Positions 43,149 through 51,893 of a stretch of 64,000 nucleotides of DNA are shown here, piece by piece (position 1 is the first letter of the stretch; each line of letters opens with the position of its first letter). The translations under genes and the position numbers were made by a program. Location: contig NZ_AUIG01000002.1 in NCBI RefSeq assembly GCF_000423585.1, forward strand, positions 186,001 through 250,000, written 5' to 3'. The notes under the pieces are model-generated. The model was not told where the DNA came from. It saw nothing but the letters and a program-made list of their open reading frames with translations, and ran no database searches. This DNA is from Salinimicrobium xinjiangense DSM 19287. Lineage in GTDB: Bacteria; Bacteroidota; Bacteroidia; Flavobacteriales; Flavobacteriaceae.

Positions 43149-44417
43149 ATGGCTAAATCAACTATGAATACAAATACTTCAACTGGCAAAGATTCCGGCA
43201 ATACCACCCGTTCCATCATCATCATTGGGGCGCTTTTCTTTATATTTGGATTTGTCACCTGGTTGAATGCCCTCCTCATTCCTTACCTTAAGATCGCATG
43301 CCAGCTCACGACCTTCCAATCATATTTCGTGACCTTTGCTTTTTATATAGCCTATGTGGTCATGGCGCCTATTTCTACCAGAACACTTAATCATTTCGGA
43401 TTTAAAAAAGGAATGTCTGTCGCTTTGGGAGTAATGGCGGTAGGAGCCTTGCTTTTCATTCCTGCGGCGATGTCCCGCACATACCTCATTTTTCTTGCAG
43501 GATTGTTTGTGATGGGAGGTGGACTGGCGATCCTGCAAACTGCGGTGAATCCTTATGTAACTATAGTAGGACCGGCAGAAAGTGCCGCGAAACGGATTAG
43601 CATCATGGGCATTTGCAATAAACTTGCAGGTGCAGCCGCTCCTATTTTAATTGGTTTATTTCTGCAACTCGACAAAGCTGAAGAACTTGCAGGAACAACC
43701 AATGAGGCGGCGCTGGATGAGGTGGCATTAAGAGTAATTCCTCCATACATCGGCATCATTATAGTGCTCCTTGCTTTGGCTTTATGGGTATATAAATCCG
43801 GTCTGCCGGAGGTAGAGGCTGAAGATGAAGAGGATGCAGGTGCTTTTGGGAAAGAAACAAAAAAGATCACAGATTACCCACACGCGATCCTGGGTGTGGT
43901 TACTCTCTTTATATACGTTGGAGTGGAGGTAATTTCTGTAGATACCATTATTGATTACGGAATTTTTCAGGGATTCGATTTTGAGACAGCGAAAGGCTTT
44001 ACTACCGGTACAATGGCAGCAATGATTGTTGGTTATTTGATAGGTATTGTGGCTATACCGAAATATATAAAACAGGAAAATGCCTTGAAAGTATGTGCTA
44101 TCCTGGGAGTGGTATTTACGGTTGGAGCGATTTTTACTTCAGGGTTTGTGTCCGTAGCTTTTATCGCCCTTTTAGGATTGGCGAACTCGCTGATGTGGCC
44201 AGCAATTTGGCCCTTAGCATTGGCAGATGTAGGGAAGCTGACGAAGGCTGTCTCTTCCTTGCTGGTCATGGGTATTGCAGGGGGAGCTATTATTCCGCTG
44301 GCCTATGGAGGTTTGGCAGAAGTTATCGATAAACAGGCCGCTTACTGGGTTGCCGTTCCACTCTATTTATTTATTTTTTATTACGCCTTTGCGGGGCATA
44401 AAATCAGGAAGGCATGA
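43149..44417 (+). CDS. MFS sugar transporter (FucP/NagP-like)
   Basis: A 422-residue protein with 12 predicted transmembrane helices, beginning after a short Ser/Thr-rich N-terminus. The pattern FFIFGFVTWLNALLIPYLK and QTAVNPYVTIVGP fits the FucP family of proton-coupled sugar symporters, which contains the GlcNAc transporter NagP. In this operon it most likely imports GlcNAc, MurNAc or a related amino sugar. Its stop overlaps the creatininase-family start (ATGA), so the two are translationally coupled, a hint that they act on the same compound. Confidence 0.88.
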   Translation: MAKSTMNTNTSTGKDSGNTTRSIIIIGALFFIFGFVTWLNALLIPYLKIACQLTTFQSYFVTFAFYIAYVVMAPISTRTLNHFGFKKGMSVALGVMAVGALLFIPAAMSRTYLIFLAGLFVMGGGLAILQTAVNPYVTIVGPAESAAKRISIMGICNKLAGAAAPILIGLFLQLDKAEELAGTTNEAALDEVALRVIPPYIGIIIVLLALALWVYKSGLPEVEAEDEEDAGAFGKETKKITDYPHAILGVVTLFIYVGVEVISVDTIIDYGIFQGFDFETAKGFTTGTMAAMIVGYLIGIVAIPKYIKQENALKVCAILGVVFTVGAIFTSGFVSVAFIALLGLANSLMWPAIWPLALADVGKLTKAVSSLLVMGIAGGAIIPLAYGGLAEVIDKQAAYWVAVPLYLFIFYYAFAGHKIRKA

Positions 44418-45181
44418 GACCTTACATTCTTGCTGAAACGAACTGGAAATCAATAAAAGAACACCAAACAGAAGTGGCCGTGCTCACCTGGGGAGCAACA
44501 GAAGCGCATAATTTTCATTTACCTTACGCTACAGATAATTTTCAAATAGAGGCTATTGCTGCAGAAGCAGCCAAAAAAGCATGGGATACCGGTGCCAGGT
44601 TACTGGTACTTCCTAATGTTCCCTTTGGTGTCAATACAGGTCAGGCAGAAGTTGATCTTTGTATGAATCTCTATCCTTCTACACAGCTTGCCATTCTTAA
44701 TGATATCGTGGAGGTTCTTAACCGTCAGGGTATTCATAAGCTACTTCTACTCAACGGCCACGGCGGAAATAATTTCAAAGCCTTGCTCAGAGAAGTAGGA
44801 GCAAAGTATCCTGAAATGCTCCTGGTCACCACAAGTTTTTTTCAGACTGTAGACCGGACAGAATTTTTCGAAGAACCGGGAGATCATGCCGATGAAATGG
44901 AAACCAGTCTCATGCTGCATATAAGACCAGATCTTGTGCTTCCGCTGGAAGAAGCCGGAAAAGGAGAAGAAAAAAAATCCAGACTTACTGCTATAAGAGA
45001 AGGTTGGGCATGGTCTGAACGAAAGTGGAAGATGGTATCGGCCGATACGGGCATTGGAAATCCTAAAAAAGCTTCCGCAGAAAAGGGGAAGAAATATTTT
45101 GAAGCCGTTACGCAGCAGGTAGCTAACCTTCTTATTGAAATGGATAAAATTAGTAATAAGGATCGTTATAAAGATTTATAA
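44414..45181 (+). CDS. Creatininase-family metal amidohydrolase, role in amino-sugar salvage unknown
   Basis: A 255-residue protein. All metal residues of the family are visible: GATEAHNFHLPYATD (Glu, His, Asp), NGHGGN (His) and HADEMETS (Glu). Characterised relatives open creatinine, deformylate a pyrimidine or trim mycofactocin peptides; all break amide-type C-N bonds. Here it is coupled by a 4-bp overlap to the sugar transporter gene and lies before a hexosaminidase, so an acetamido or lactyl-peptide substrate is plausible. That is inference. It is cytosolic, with no signal peptide. The spacer to GH20 holds two 12-bp direct repeats TTATAATCTTCA (45176 and 45195). Confidence 0.85.
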   Translation: MRPYILAETNWKSIKEHQTEVAVLTWGATEAHNFHLPYATDNFQIEAIAAEAAKKAWDTGARLLVLPNVPFGVNTGQAEVDLCMNLYPSTQLAILNDIVEVLNRQGIHKLLLLNGHGGNNFKALLREVGAKYPEMLLVTTSFFQTVDRTEFFEEPGDHADEMETSLMLHIRPDLVLPLEEAGKGEEKKSRLTAIREGWAWSERKWKMVSADTGIGNPKKASAEKGKKYFEAVTQQVANLLIEMDKISNKDRYKDL

Positions 45182-45217
45182 TCTTCAGCCGATCTTATAA
45201 TCTTCAAAAACGTCATC

Positions 45218-46816
45218 ATGAAAAATTATCTTAGAGGCTTTGGTTTCCTGATTATTGCTACCCTTACTTTTTCCTGTGGGAGTACAGATCCTACAGAAAC
45301 TTCACCAGCTGTTGCAGTATCCGGTGAACCTTCATTGATCCCGCTTCCGGCAAAGGTAGAATGGGAAAATAAGTACTATGTAATTCCGCAGCAAAATAAC
45401 GTTTGCTATACAGGCGAAGGTAAAGAAGCCTCACAGTGGCTTCAGGCTTTGCTTTCTAAAGCAGGTTTTGTTGTTTCATCAAATGCTTCGGGAGATTGTG
45501 GAAACTGGAGACTGGTACAGGATGTCAGCCTTGAGCAATCCCTTGGTGAAGAAGGCTATCAATTACAAATTACAGGAGAAGGAGTTGTTATAAAAGCTGC
45601 TTCTAAAGCCGGACTTTTTTACGGTATTCAGACCCTTCGACAAATGTTTCCGGCCGAAATTGAAAACGGAGAGCTAAAAAGCGGAGTTTCTTTGCGGCAG
45701 ACTTTTATCGAAGACCAACCGGAATTTCCCTGGAGAGGAACCATGGTAGATGTGGCCCGAAGCTTTTTTGGTCTTGATTATCTCAAGCGCCACGTTGACA
45801 GAATGGCCCTTTACAAAATGAACCGCCTGCATCTGCATCTTAGCGATGACCAGGGTTGGAGAATTGAAATTAAGGGCTGGCCTAAACTCACTGAAGTTGG
45901 CAGTCAATTTTCGGTTAGAAGAGGAAGGGCAGGTTTTTTAAGTCAGGATGAATATAAAGAGCTTCAGGATTATGCCCTTGCACGTAATATTATTATTATT
46001 CCCGAGATAGACATGCCGGGTCATATATATGCAGCTCTTGCTGCTTACCCCGAGCTTAACTGTGATGACTACACAAATTTGACTCCCATACGGGCTACAC
46101 CTCCCGAAGGTTTTGAGGATTACGACGTTGGCTGGAGTAAGTTTTGTCTTGAAAAACCGGAGATCTATAATTTCGTATCTGATGTTATTGGAGAAATAGC
46201 AGAAATTACCAAAGGACCATGGATACACATTGGTGGAGATGAGATCAAAGATCCCCGATATGAAGAATTTGTTGTAAAAGCGGATTCTATAGTACGTGGA
46301 TATGGGAAAACAGCCATAGGTTGGGAAGAGGCAACTAAGGCAGTAGTAGATGACTCTTTTATTAGCCAGGTATGGCATGGAGAAGTAGAACCTGTTGTTA
46401 ATGTAAAAATAATTGAATCAATTTGTACAAACTTTTATCTGGATCATGCCAATGTGCCGGGGCAGCCAAATACCCTCAACTGGTGCAAAGAGGATGGAGT
46501 TTCTCTAGAAAATGTCTACACATTCAAGTCGGTCAATCCAAATTCAATAGGCGTAGAAGCGCCTGTTTGGAGTGAATTCGTACTCAGCGATGAAATGATG
46601 GATAACCGGTTTTGGCCTCGTGCCATAGCGGTTGCAGAGGTCGGGTGGACTTCCGGCGAAAAAAGGGATTTTGAATCCTTTAAGCAAAGACTGGGCAACC
46701 ACGGAAGTCGTTTAAGGGCGTTGGAGATCAATTTCTTCAGAACCCCGGAAATAAACTGGGGTCCCGAAAAGGCCATTCCGGGAGTCTTTTCTAATTTCAA
46801 ACCTGCTTCGGAATAA
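45218..46816 (+). CDS. GH20 beta-N-acetylhexosaminidase, lipoprotein
   Basis: A 532-residue protein with a lipoprotein signal (TFSCGSTD near residue 20), a GH20b-type domain (about 40-165) and the GH20 barrel. The catalytic Asp-Glu pair is in HIGGDEI (about residues 341-342), with HLHLSDDQGWR upstream. It removes terminal GlcNAc or GalNAc from chitin oligomers, glycans or peptidoglycan fragments, in the periplasm or outside the cell. It sits in the salvage operon 10 bp before murQ, so its released GlcNAc would be imported by the MFS transporter. Confidence 0.94.
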   Translation: MKNYLRGFGFLIIATLTFSCGSTDPTETSPAVAVSGEPSLIPLPAKVEWENKYYVIPQQNNVCYTGEGKEASQWLQALLSKAGFVVSSNASGDCGNWRLVQDVSLEQSLGEEGYQLQITGEGVVIKAASKAGLFYGIQTLRQMFPAEIENGELKSGVSLRQTFIEDQPEFPWRGTMVDVARSFFGLDYLKRHVDRMALYKMNRLHLHLSDDQGWRIEIKGWPKLTEVGSQFSVRRGRAGFLSQDEYKELQDYALARNIIIIPEIDMPGHIYAALAAYPELNCDDYTNLTPIRATPPEGFEDYDVGWSKFCLEKPEIYNFVSDVIGEIAEITKGPWIHIGGDEIKDPRYEEFVVKADSIVRGYGKTAIGWEEATKAVVDDSFISQVWHGEVEPVVNVKIIESICTNFYLDHANVPGQPNTLNWCKEDGVSLENVYTFKSVNPNSIGVEAPVWSEFVLSDEMMDNRFWPRAIAVAEVGWTSGEKRDFESFKQRLGNHGSRLRALEINFFRTPEINWGPEKAIPGVFSNFKPASE

Positions 46817-46826
46817 ATAAATAGCT

Positions 46827-47651
46827 ATGACAAAGAAATCAACGACCGAGAGTTCATCTAATTATGATCATCTCGAGAAGATGAGCACCCAGGAGTTGCT
46901 CGAAAACATAAATAAAGAGGACAAGACAGTTCCCCTGGCAGTAGAGAGGGAGATTTTGGCTATTGAAAAACTGGTTGAGGTAGTTGTCTCAAGGATGCAG
47001 GAAGGAGGAAGACTTTTCTACATTGGTGCCGGCACCAGTGGCAGGCTCGGCGTACTGGATGCTTCAGAATGTCCGCCCACCTTTGGTGTTTCTCACAATG
47101 TGGTGATTGGGTTAATTGCCGGTGGCGACGGAGCCCTTCGGAAAGCTGTTGAGAATGCCGAAGACGATACAGAGCAGGCCTGGAAGGACCTGCAGGAATT
47201 CAGTATCTCCAAAAATGATGTTTTAGTGGGTATTGCTGCTTCCGGAACAACGCCTTATGTGATTGGTGGCATCAAAGCTGCACGTGAAAACGGCTTGATC
47301 ACTGCCTGTATTACCAACAATGCGGGTTCTCCTTTAAGCGAGGCAGCCGAATTTCCCATTGAAGTAGTTGTAGGACCCGAATTTGTCACCGGAAGTACCC
47401 GTATGAAATCGGGCACAGCGCAGAAACTGGTGCTCAACATGATCTCCACGGCGGTGATGATCAAACTCGGTCGCATAAAAGGTAATAAGATGGTCGATAT
47501 GCAGCTGTCTAATAAAAAACTTGTAAGTAGGGGAGAGCTTATGCTGATGGAGGAACTCGGGATTTCGCAGCACATGGCCTCAACCTTGCTTGAAGAATAT
47601 AAAAGCGTGCGGAAAGTGCTTGAAATTTTTAAGAACAAACCTGAAAAATAA
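46827..47651 (+). CDS. murQ: N-acetylmuramic acid 6-phosphate etherase
   Basis: A 274-residue SIS-domain lyase. The signature GAGTSGRLGVLDASECPPTF carries the catalytic Glu, and the second Glu is in AVENAEDD. It splits MurNAc-6-P into GlcNAc-6-P and D-lactate in the cytosol. It is somewhat shorter than E. coli MurQ because the C-terminal tail is trimmed. It needs a MurNAc kinase: no PTS is seen, and the ROK kinase three genes upstream fits. 10 bp after GH20; the DigH-like gene follows after 61 bp. Confidence 0.96.
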   Translation: MTKKSTTESSSNYDHLEKMSTQELLENINKEDKTVPLAVEREILAIEKLVEVVVSRMQEGGRLFYIGAGTSGRLGVLDASECPPTFGVSHNVVIGLIAGGDGALRKAVENAEDDTEQAWKDLQEFSISKNDVLVGIAASGTTPYVIGGIKAARENGLITACITNNAGSPLSEAAEFPIEVVVGPEFVTGSTRMKSGTAQKLVLNMISTAVMIKLGRIKGNKMVDMQLSNKKLVSRGELMLMEELGISQHMASTLLEEYKSVRKVLEIFKNKPEK

Positions 47652-47712
47652 CATTTTACAATACACTATTTTTACCGGCTTAAGGTTATATAACCTGAAT
47701 ATACAAAGATCT

Positions 47713-49365
47713 ATGCTGAAGAAAAAGCTGTTAATCACCGGCCTGCTGGCCATTTTCCTTAATTTGAGCGGGTGCTCTACTTCCAAACCTGTAGTTTCTG
47801 GAAAGAAACAACCGCAGACAGAAAAGCCTGCTGAAAAAATCACTGAAGCTTCCGAAGAAATTCCGGAAGTCACCCCCGAAGAAATAATTGAAGAAATTCC
47901 GGCTACGCCCGAAGCTGTCAAAGAGCTCCCGAAGGAGAAACCATTTAAAAAATCCCCTTTTGTGATGCGGGAATTCCGCGCTGCCTGGATCGCTACCGTG
48001 GCCAATATCAACTGGCCCAGCAAATCGGGCTTATCAACCGCCGAACAGCAAAGAGAAGCCATTGCGCTGCTTGACTTTTTAAAAGAGCATAATTACAACG
48101 CGGTCATTTTTCAGGCGCGTCCTCATGCAGATGCGCTTTACAAAAGTGAACTTGAACCCTGGTCGTTCTTCCTTACAGGCGTAGAAGGACTGGCGCCAGA
48201 TCCTTATTATGATCCGCTGCAGTTCTGGCTGGATGCCGCTCATGAACGCGGACTCGAGTTTCACGTGTGGCTTAATCCTTACCGGGCCCATCATTCCACC
48301 GGTGGGAAAGTGACAGAAGCTTCTGCTGTAAGAAAGTATCCGGAGTTCATGGTTGAGCTAAAGAATGGTATGTGGTGGATGGATCCCGCAAAAAAAGCTA
48401 CCCAGGATCACACTTCGAGAGTGGTAATGGATATTGTGAAGCGCTACAATATTGACGGGGTGCATTTTGATGACTATTTTTATCCCTATGCTTCCTATAA
48501 CAAAGGTGCAGACTTTCCTGATGCCGCGATTTATGCCGCATATCAACGGGAAGGTGGAAGGCTTTCTAAAGATGACTGGCGCAGGGATAATGTGAATCGG
48601 TTTGTGGAGCGGATCTATAAAGAGATCAAGGCTGAGAAGCCCGGAGTAAAATTTGGAATAAGCCCCTTTGGGATTTTCCGCCCCGGTTATCCCCGTTCTA
48701 TCACAGGAATGGACCAGTACAGTGAACTTTATGCCGATGCCCGGCTATGGCTAAACGAGGGCTGGATAGATTACTATTCGCCTCAGCTTTACTGGAAGAT
48801 AAGTCAGACGGCGCAAAGTTTTCCGGTTCTGTTGGGTTGGTGGGAACAGGAAAATCACAAGAACAGGCATCTATGGCCGGGGATCAACATTGATTTTGGC
48901 GGGGATGACCCCAACCTTATTGAAACAGTTAGCCAGATCATGATCACCCGCGGTATGCTTCCTGAGAGCAAGGGAACAATCCATTGGAGCATTGGTCCGC
49001 TGCTTAAGTACAGGAATCTTTCCGCAGGGATATTAGAAAATGCTTATAAAAGACAGGCTCTTGTGCCCGAAACTCCATGGTTGGCTACAGCAGTTCCTGA
49101 AGCTCCACAGGTTTTGGCAGAGCGCAAAGGAGAAGATGTTTTGATCTCCTGGGATAATCCTTCCGGCGAAATTTTTCGATGGGTGGTACATTATCAGTAC
49201 AACGGGGTATGGAATTACAAGATCCTTAGCCGGAAAGAAACCACTCTGATTTTGCCTGCAAAAGTAGGTGGCCATCCATTGATGAAGTTTGGAGTGACTG
49301 CAGTAGACCGGTTAGGATCTCAGAGTGAGTTTGAGGAAAATTCAATAGATTTAATTAAGATTTAA
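47713..49365 (+). CDS. GHL10/DUF187 glycoside hydrolase (YngK/DigH-like), lipoprotein
   Basis: A 550-residue protein with lipobox LSGCSTSK (Cys near residue 20), then a Pro/Glu-rich linker (about 25-75) and a GHL10 barrel starting FVMREFRAAWIATVANINWP. A C-terminal Ig/FnIII-like segment follows (about 450-550). E. coli DigH (YddW) of this family cuts denuded peptidoglycan glycan strands, which fits the salvage operon. The start at 47713 gives a clean lipoprotein signal; an upstream extension would overlap murQ. It is anchored to the outer membrane or surface. Confidence 0.87.
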   Translation: MLKKKLLITGLLAIFLNLSGCSTSKPVVSGKKQPQTEKPAEKITEASEEIPEVTPEEIIEEIPATPEAVKELPKEKPFKKSPFVMREFRAAWIATVANINWPSKSGLSTAEQQREAIALLDFLKEHNYNAVIFQARPHADALYKSELEPWSFFLTGVEGLAPDPYYDPLQFWLDAAHERGLEFHVWLNPYRAHHSTGGKVTEASAVRKYPEFMVELKNGMWWMDPAKKATQDHTSRVVMDIVKRYNIDGVHFDDYFYPYASYNKGADFPDAAIYAAYQREGGRLSKDDWRRDNVNRFVERIYKEIKAEKPGVKFGISPFGIFRPGYPRSITGMDQYSELYADARLWLNEGWIDYYSPQLYWKISQTAQSFPVLLGWWEQENHKNRHLWPGINIDFGGDDPNLIETVSQIMITRGMLPESKGTIHWSIGPLLKYRNLSAGILENAYKRQALVPETPWLATAVPEAPQVLAERKGEDVLISWDNPSGEIFRWVVHYQYNGVWNYKILSRKETTLILPAKVGGHPLMKFGVTAVDRLGSQSEFEENSIDLIKI

Positions 49366-49382
49366 TGCTTTAATACCGCCGA

Positions 49383-50396
49383 TTGTACATTAAACTCAGG
49401 AAATATAAGCTCGAACTTAAAAACACCTTCAGGATTAGTCATACCTCAAGGAACTTTCAACCCACGCTTATTGTAGAATTGAGTGACGGTAAGTTCACGG
49501 GTTATGGAGAGGCTGCCGCTACTTCTTATTACGGAGTCACCGTAGAAGGAATGGCAAAAAAAATAAAAGCTCTGGAAAAGCTCATTTTTGAGCACCTTCA
49601 TAAAACACCCGAAGAATTATGGGAGATCACTGCTCCTTTTTTAAAAGATAATTCTTTTGCACAGTGTGCGCTTGACATCGCCGTGCATGACCTCCACGGA
49701 AAGCGTAACGGGCTTCCACTGTACCAAATGTGGGGACTTAGTCTTGAGGATATTCCGCTTTCTAACTACACCATCGGGATCGATAGCCCTGAAAAAATGG
49801 TACAGAAGATGAAGGAATTTCCGTGGCCACTTTATAAGATCAAACTGGGAACAGAGCATGATGTGGAACTGGTAAAAGAACTTCGGAAGCATTCTGATGC
49901 AATTTTTAGAGTAGACGCCAACGCCGCCTGGACTGCAGCACAAGCCATCGATAATTCAGTTTTACTGAAGGATTTGGACGTAGAATTTATTGAGCAACCG
50001 TTACCTGTAAAGGACGAAGAAGGTATGGCCGAAGTTTATAAGAAGTCAGTTCTACCGGTTATTGCCGACGAAAGTTGTGTCACTGAAGCCGATGTCGAGA
50101 AATGTGCCCCTGTTTTTCACGGGATCAACATCAAACTCACCAAGTGTGGCGGCCTCACCCCGGCACGCCGCATGATCGCCCGCGGCAGGGAGCTTGGTTT
50201 AAAGATTATGGTCGGTTGTATGACAGAATCCACGGTGGGAATTTCTGCAATTGGGCATTTATTACCTTTATTGGATTACGTGGATATGGATGGCGCGATG
50301 CTGATAAAAAATGACATAGCCGATGGGGTAAAAATATACGATCAAAAAACACATTTTCCGGACCGCAATGGTACGGGAGCTTTATTACTGAAATGA
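49383..50396 (+). CDS. L-Ala-D/L-Glu epimerase (enolase superfamily dipeptide epimerase)
   Basis: A 337-residue protein. The catalytic lysine pair is YKIKLG (about K152/K154); metal ligands lie in RVDANAAW, FIEQPLP and ADESC; the second Lys is in NIKLTKCGG. It converts L-Ala-D-Glu from peptidoglycan into L-Ala-L-Glu (YkfB/YcjG type) in the cytosol. The start is a TTG at 49383: an in-frame stop lies 12 bases before it and no ATG is available near. Its stop overlaps the NlpC/P60 start by 4 bp, mirroring the Bacillus ykfB-ykfC pair. Confidence 0.9.
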   Translation: MYIKLRKYKLELKNTFRISHTSRNFQPTLIVELSDGKFTGYGEAAATSYYGVTVEGMAKKIKALEKLIFEHLHKTPEELWEITAPFLKDNSFAQCALDIAVHDLHGKRNGLPLYQMWGLSLEDIPLSNYTIGIDSPEKMVQKMKEFPWPLYKIKLGTEHDVELVKELRKHSDAIFRVDANAAWTAAQAIDNSVLLKDLDVEFIEQPLPVKDEEGMAEVYKKSVLPVIADESCVTEADVEKCAPVFHGINIKLTKCGGLTPARRMIARGRELGLKIMVGCMTESTVGISAIGHLLPLLDYVDMDGAMLIKNDIADGVKIYDQKTHFPDRNGTGALLLK

Positions 50397-51643
50397 AAGA
50401 AAACATGATAAATCTTAGAACCCTCAAAAATTTCGGATTTGCAGCAGTATTTTCCGGTCTGCTTTTCACAGCCTGTAATTCTAATACAGAAGAAGGTGTC
50501 GTAACTGCTACCGAAGCCGATGCAGCTATTGAAGAGGTAAGGCAACAGCACGCACCCGATAAACGTGTAGCTCTCTTTGATATAGAGGCTGTAAAAAGGG
50601 AGAATGAGCTGGTGCTTAGGGGAGAATCGAACATGCCGGGAGCAATAGAAGATCTTAAACAGAAGCTGGCCGCCGAAAATGTGAAATTCACAGATAGCAT
50701 ACAGTTGCTGCCGGCAAGTGAACTGGAAGGTAAAACAGAAGGGGTAGTACCTATCTCTGTAGCCAATTTGAGGTCCAAACCTTCACACTCTTCAGAATTA
50801 GTGACCCAGGCAACCCTGGGAACTCCGCTGAAGGTTTACAAGAAGGAGGGAGGCTGGTATTATGTTCAGACTCCCGATGGTTATCTTGCCTGGGTAGATT
50901 ATGGTGGTGTAACATCTCTTACTCCACAGGAATTCCAAACCTGGAAAGCTTCAGAAAAGATCATTTATCTGGAACCTTACGGTTTTTCTTATTCCAAGCC
51001 GGATAAGGATTCAGATGTAGTGACAGATCTTGTGTCGGGAAATATTTTCGAAGTAACAGGAGAGAAAAATGGCTTCTATGAGGTTAAATATCCTAATAAT
51101 AAAATGGCATATGTAGCAAAATCTGATGCGCAGCCATATCTTGAGTGGGTAGCCTCTCTGGAGCCAACAGGAGAAAATCTTATTAAAACAGCAAGAGAAA
51201 TGATGGGTGTGCCCTACCTGTGGGGAGGAACTTCTTCAAAAGGCGTGGATTGCAGTGGCTATACCAAAACAATTTTCTTTCTTAACGGAATGGTCATTCC
51301 GCGTGACGCCTCTCAGCAAATTGCAGCAGGGGAGGAGATAGATTCGGTTAAGAATTTTGAAAACCTGCAGGCGGGAGATCTGCTTTACTTCGGAAGAAAA
51401 GCTACAGATACAACTTCAGAAAGAATTATCCATGTGGGCATGTGGATAGGGGACAATAAATTCATCCATTCCATGGGCGAGGTGCATGAGAGTAACTTTG
51501 ATACTACGGCAACAGATTTTGATGAATATAACTACAACCGGTATTTGAGGACCAAGAGAGTTCTTGGAACAAATGACGAGCGGATTATTTACCTGGCGCA
51601 GAGTGATCTTTTTACAGACGGCAATAGAGAATTCAAAAATTAG
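50393..51643 (+). CDS. C40 (NlpC/P60) peptidase with SH3-like domains (YkfC-like), lipoprotein
   Basis: A 416-residue protein with lipobox FTACNSN (Cys near residue 28), two SH3b-like domains (about 110-270) and a C-terminal NlpC/P60 domain. Cys287 (GVDCSGY) and His347 (HVGMWIG) are catalytic, with a third polar residue in FIHSMGEVHES. By analogy with YkfC it cuts gamma-D-Glu-diaminopimelate bonds of peptides with a free L-Ala, giving L-Ala-D-Glu for the epimerase. The lipoprotein signal puts it in the periplasm. ATGs at 50393 and 50405 are both possible. Last gene of the rightward operon. Confidence 0.92.
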   Translation: MKENMINLRTLKNFGFAAVFSGLLFTACNSNTEEGVVTATEADAAIEEVRQQHAPDKRVALFDIEAVKRENELVLRGESNMPGAIEDLKQKLAAENVKFTDSIQLLPASELEGKTEGVVPISVANLRSKPSHSSELVTQATLGTPLKVYKKEGGWYYVQTPDGYLAWVDYGGVTSLTPQEFQTWKASEKIIYLEPYGFSYSKPDKDSDVVTDLVSGNIFEVTGEKNGFYEVKYPNNKMAYVAKSDAQPYLEWVASLEPTGENLIKTAREMMGVPYLWGGTSSKGVDCSGYTKTIFFLNGMVIPRDASQQIAAGEEIDSVKNFENLQAGDLLYFGRKATDTTSERIIHVGMWIGDNKFIHSMGEVHESNFDTTATDFDEYNYNRYLRTKRVLGTNDERIIYLAQSDLFTDGNREFKN

Positions 51644-51651
51644 ACCTTCAG

Positions 51652-51680
51652 AAAAGCGGCTTTTTAGGCCGTTTTTTTTT
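51652..51680 (+). terminator. Terminator after the salvage operon
   Basis: Stem AAAAGCGGC / GCCGTTTTT (one G-U pair) with loop TTTTTAG and a nine-base T-run. It closes the operon after the NlpC/P60 gene. Confidence 0.82.
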
Positions 51681-51767
51681 TATTATTAAAACAGATCATT
51701 CATGCCCTGTTCTAAGAATTACCAGTAGTTGATATGAAGAACTTCCACTTTTAATCCTTCTGTTTTA

Positions 51768-51893
51768 TTACTTTTCAACACCACAAACATTTTTATGAGC
51801 CTGGTTAGACTTTGAGTATGGATTGGCACTGCAGCCAGTTAGTAGGGTTAACAGCAGAGCACCAACCCAAACAAAGGATTTAGAATTTCCACT
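51768..51893 (-). pseudogene. Lipoprotein-like frame without a start codon
   Basis: The minus-strand frame reads SFVWVGALLLTLLTGCSANP and ends YSKSNQAHKNVCGVEK-stop at 51768. It has a textbook lipobox (LTGC) after a hydrophobic core, but going upstream it meets a stop codon (near 51894) before any ATG, GTG or TTG. It overlaps the 3' end of nagB. It may be a small lipoprotein gene broken at its start, or a real gene with an unusual start; chance is also possible. Listed at low confidence. Confidence 0.35.

Noticed and set aside
45176-45206. Direct repeats TTATAATCTTCA as a mobile-element target duplication
   Set aside because: Only 7 bp lie between the copies and no element is present; more likely a small local duplication.
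47590-47712. Extended start of the DigH-like gene
   Set aside because: It would overlap murQ and bury the lipoprotein signal; the ATG at 47713 is better.
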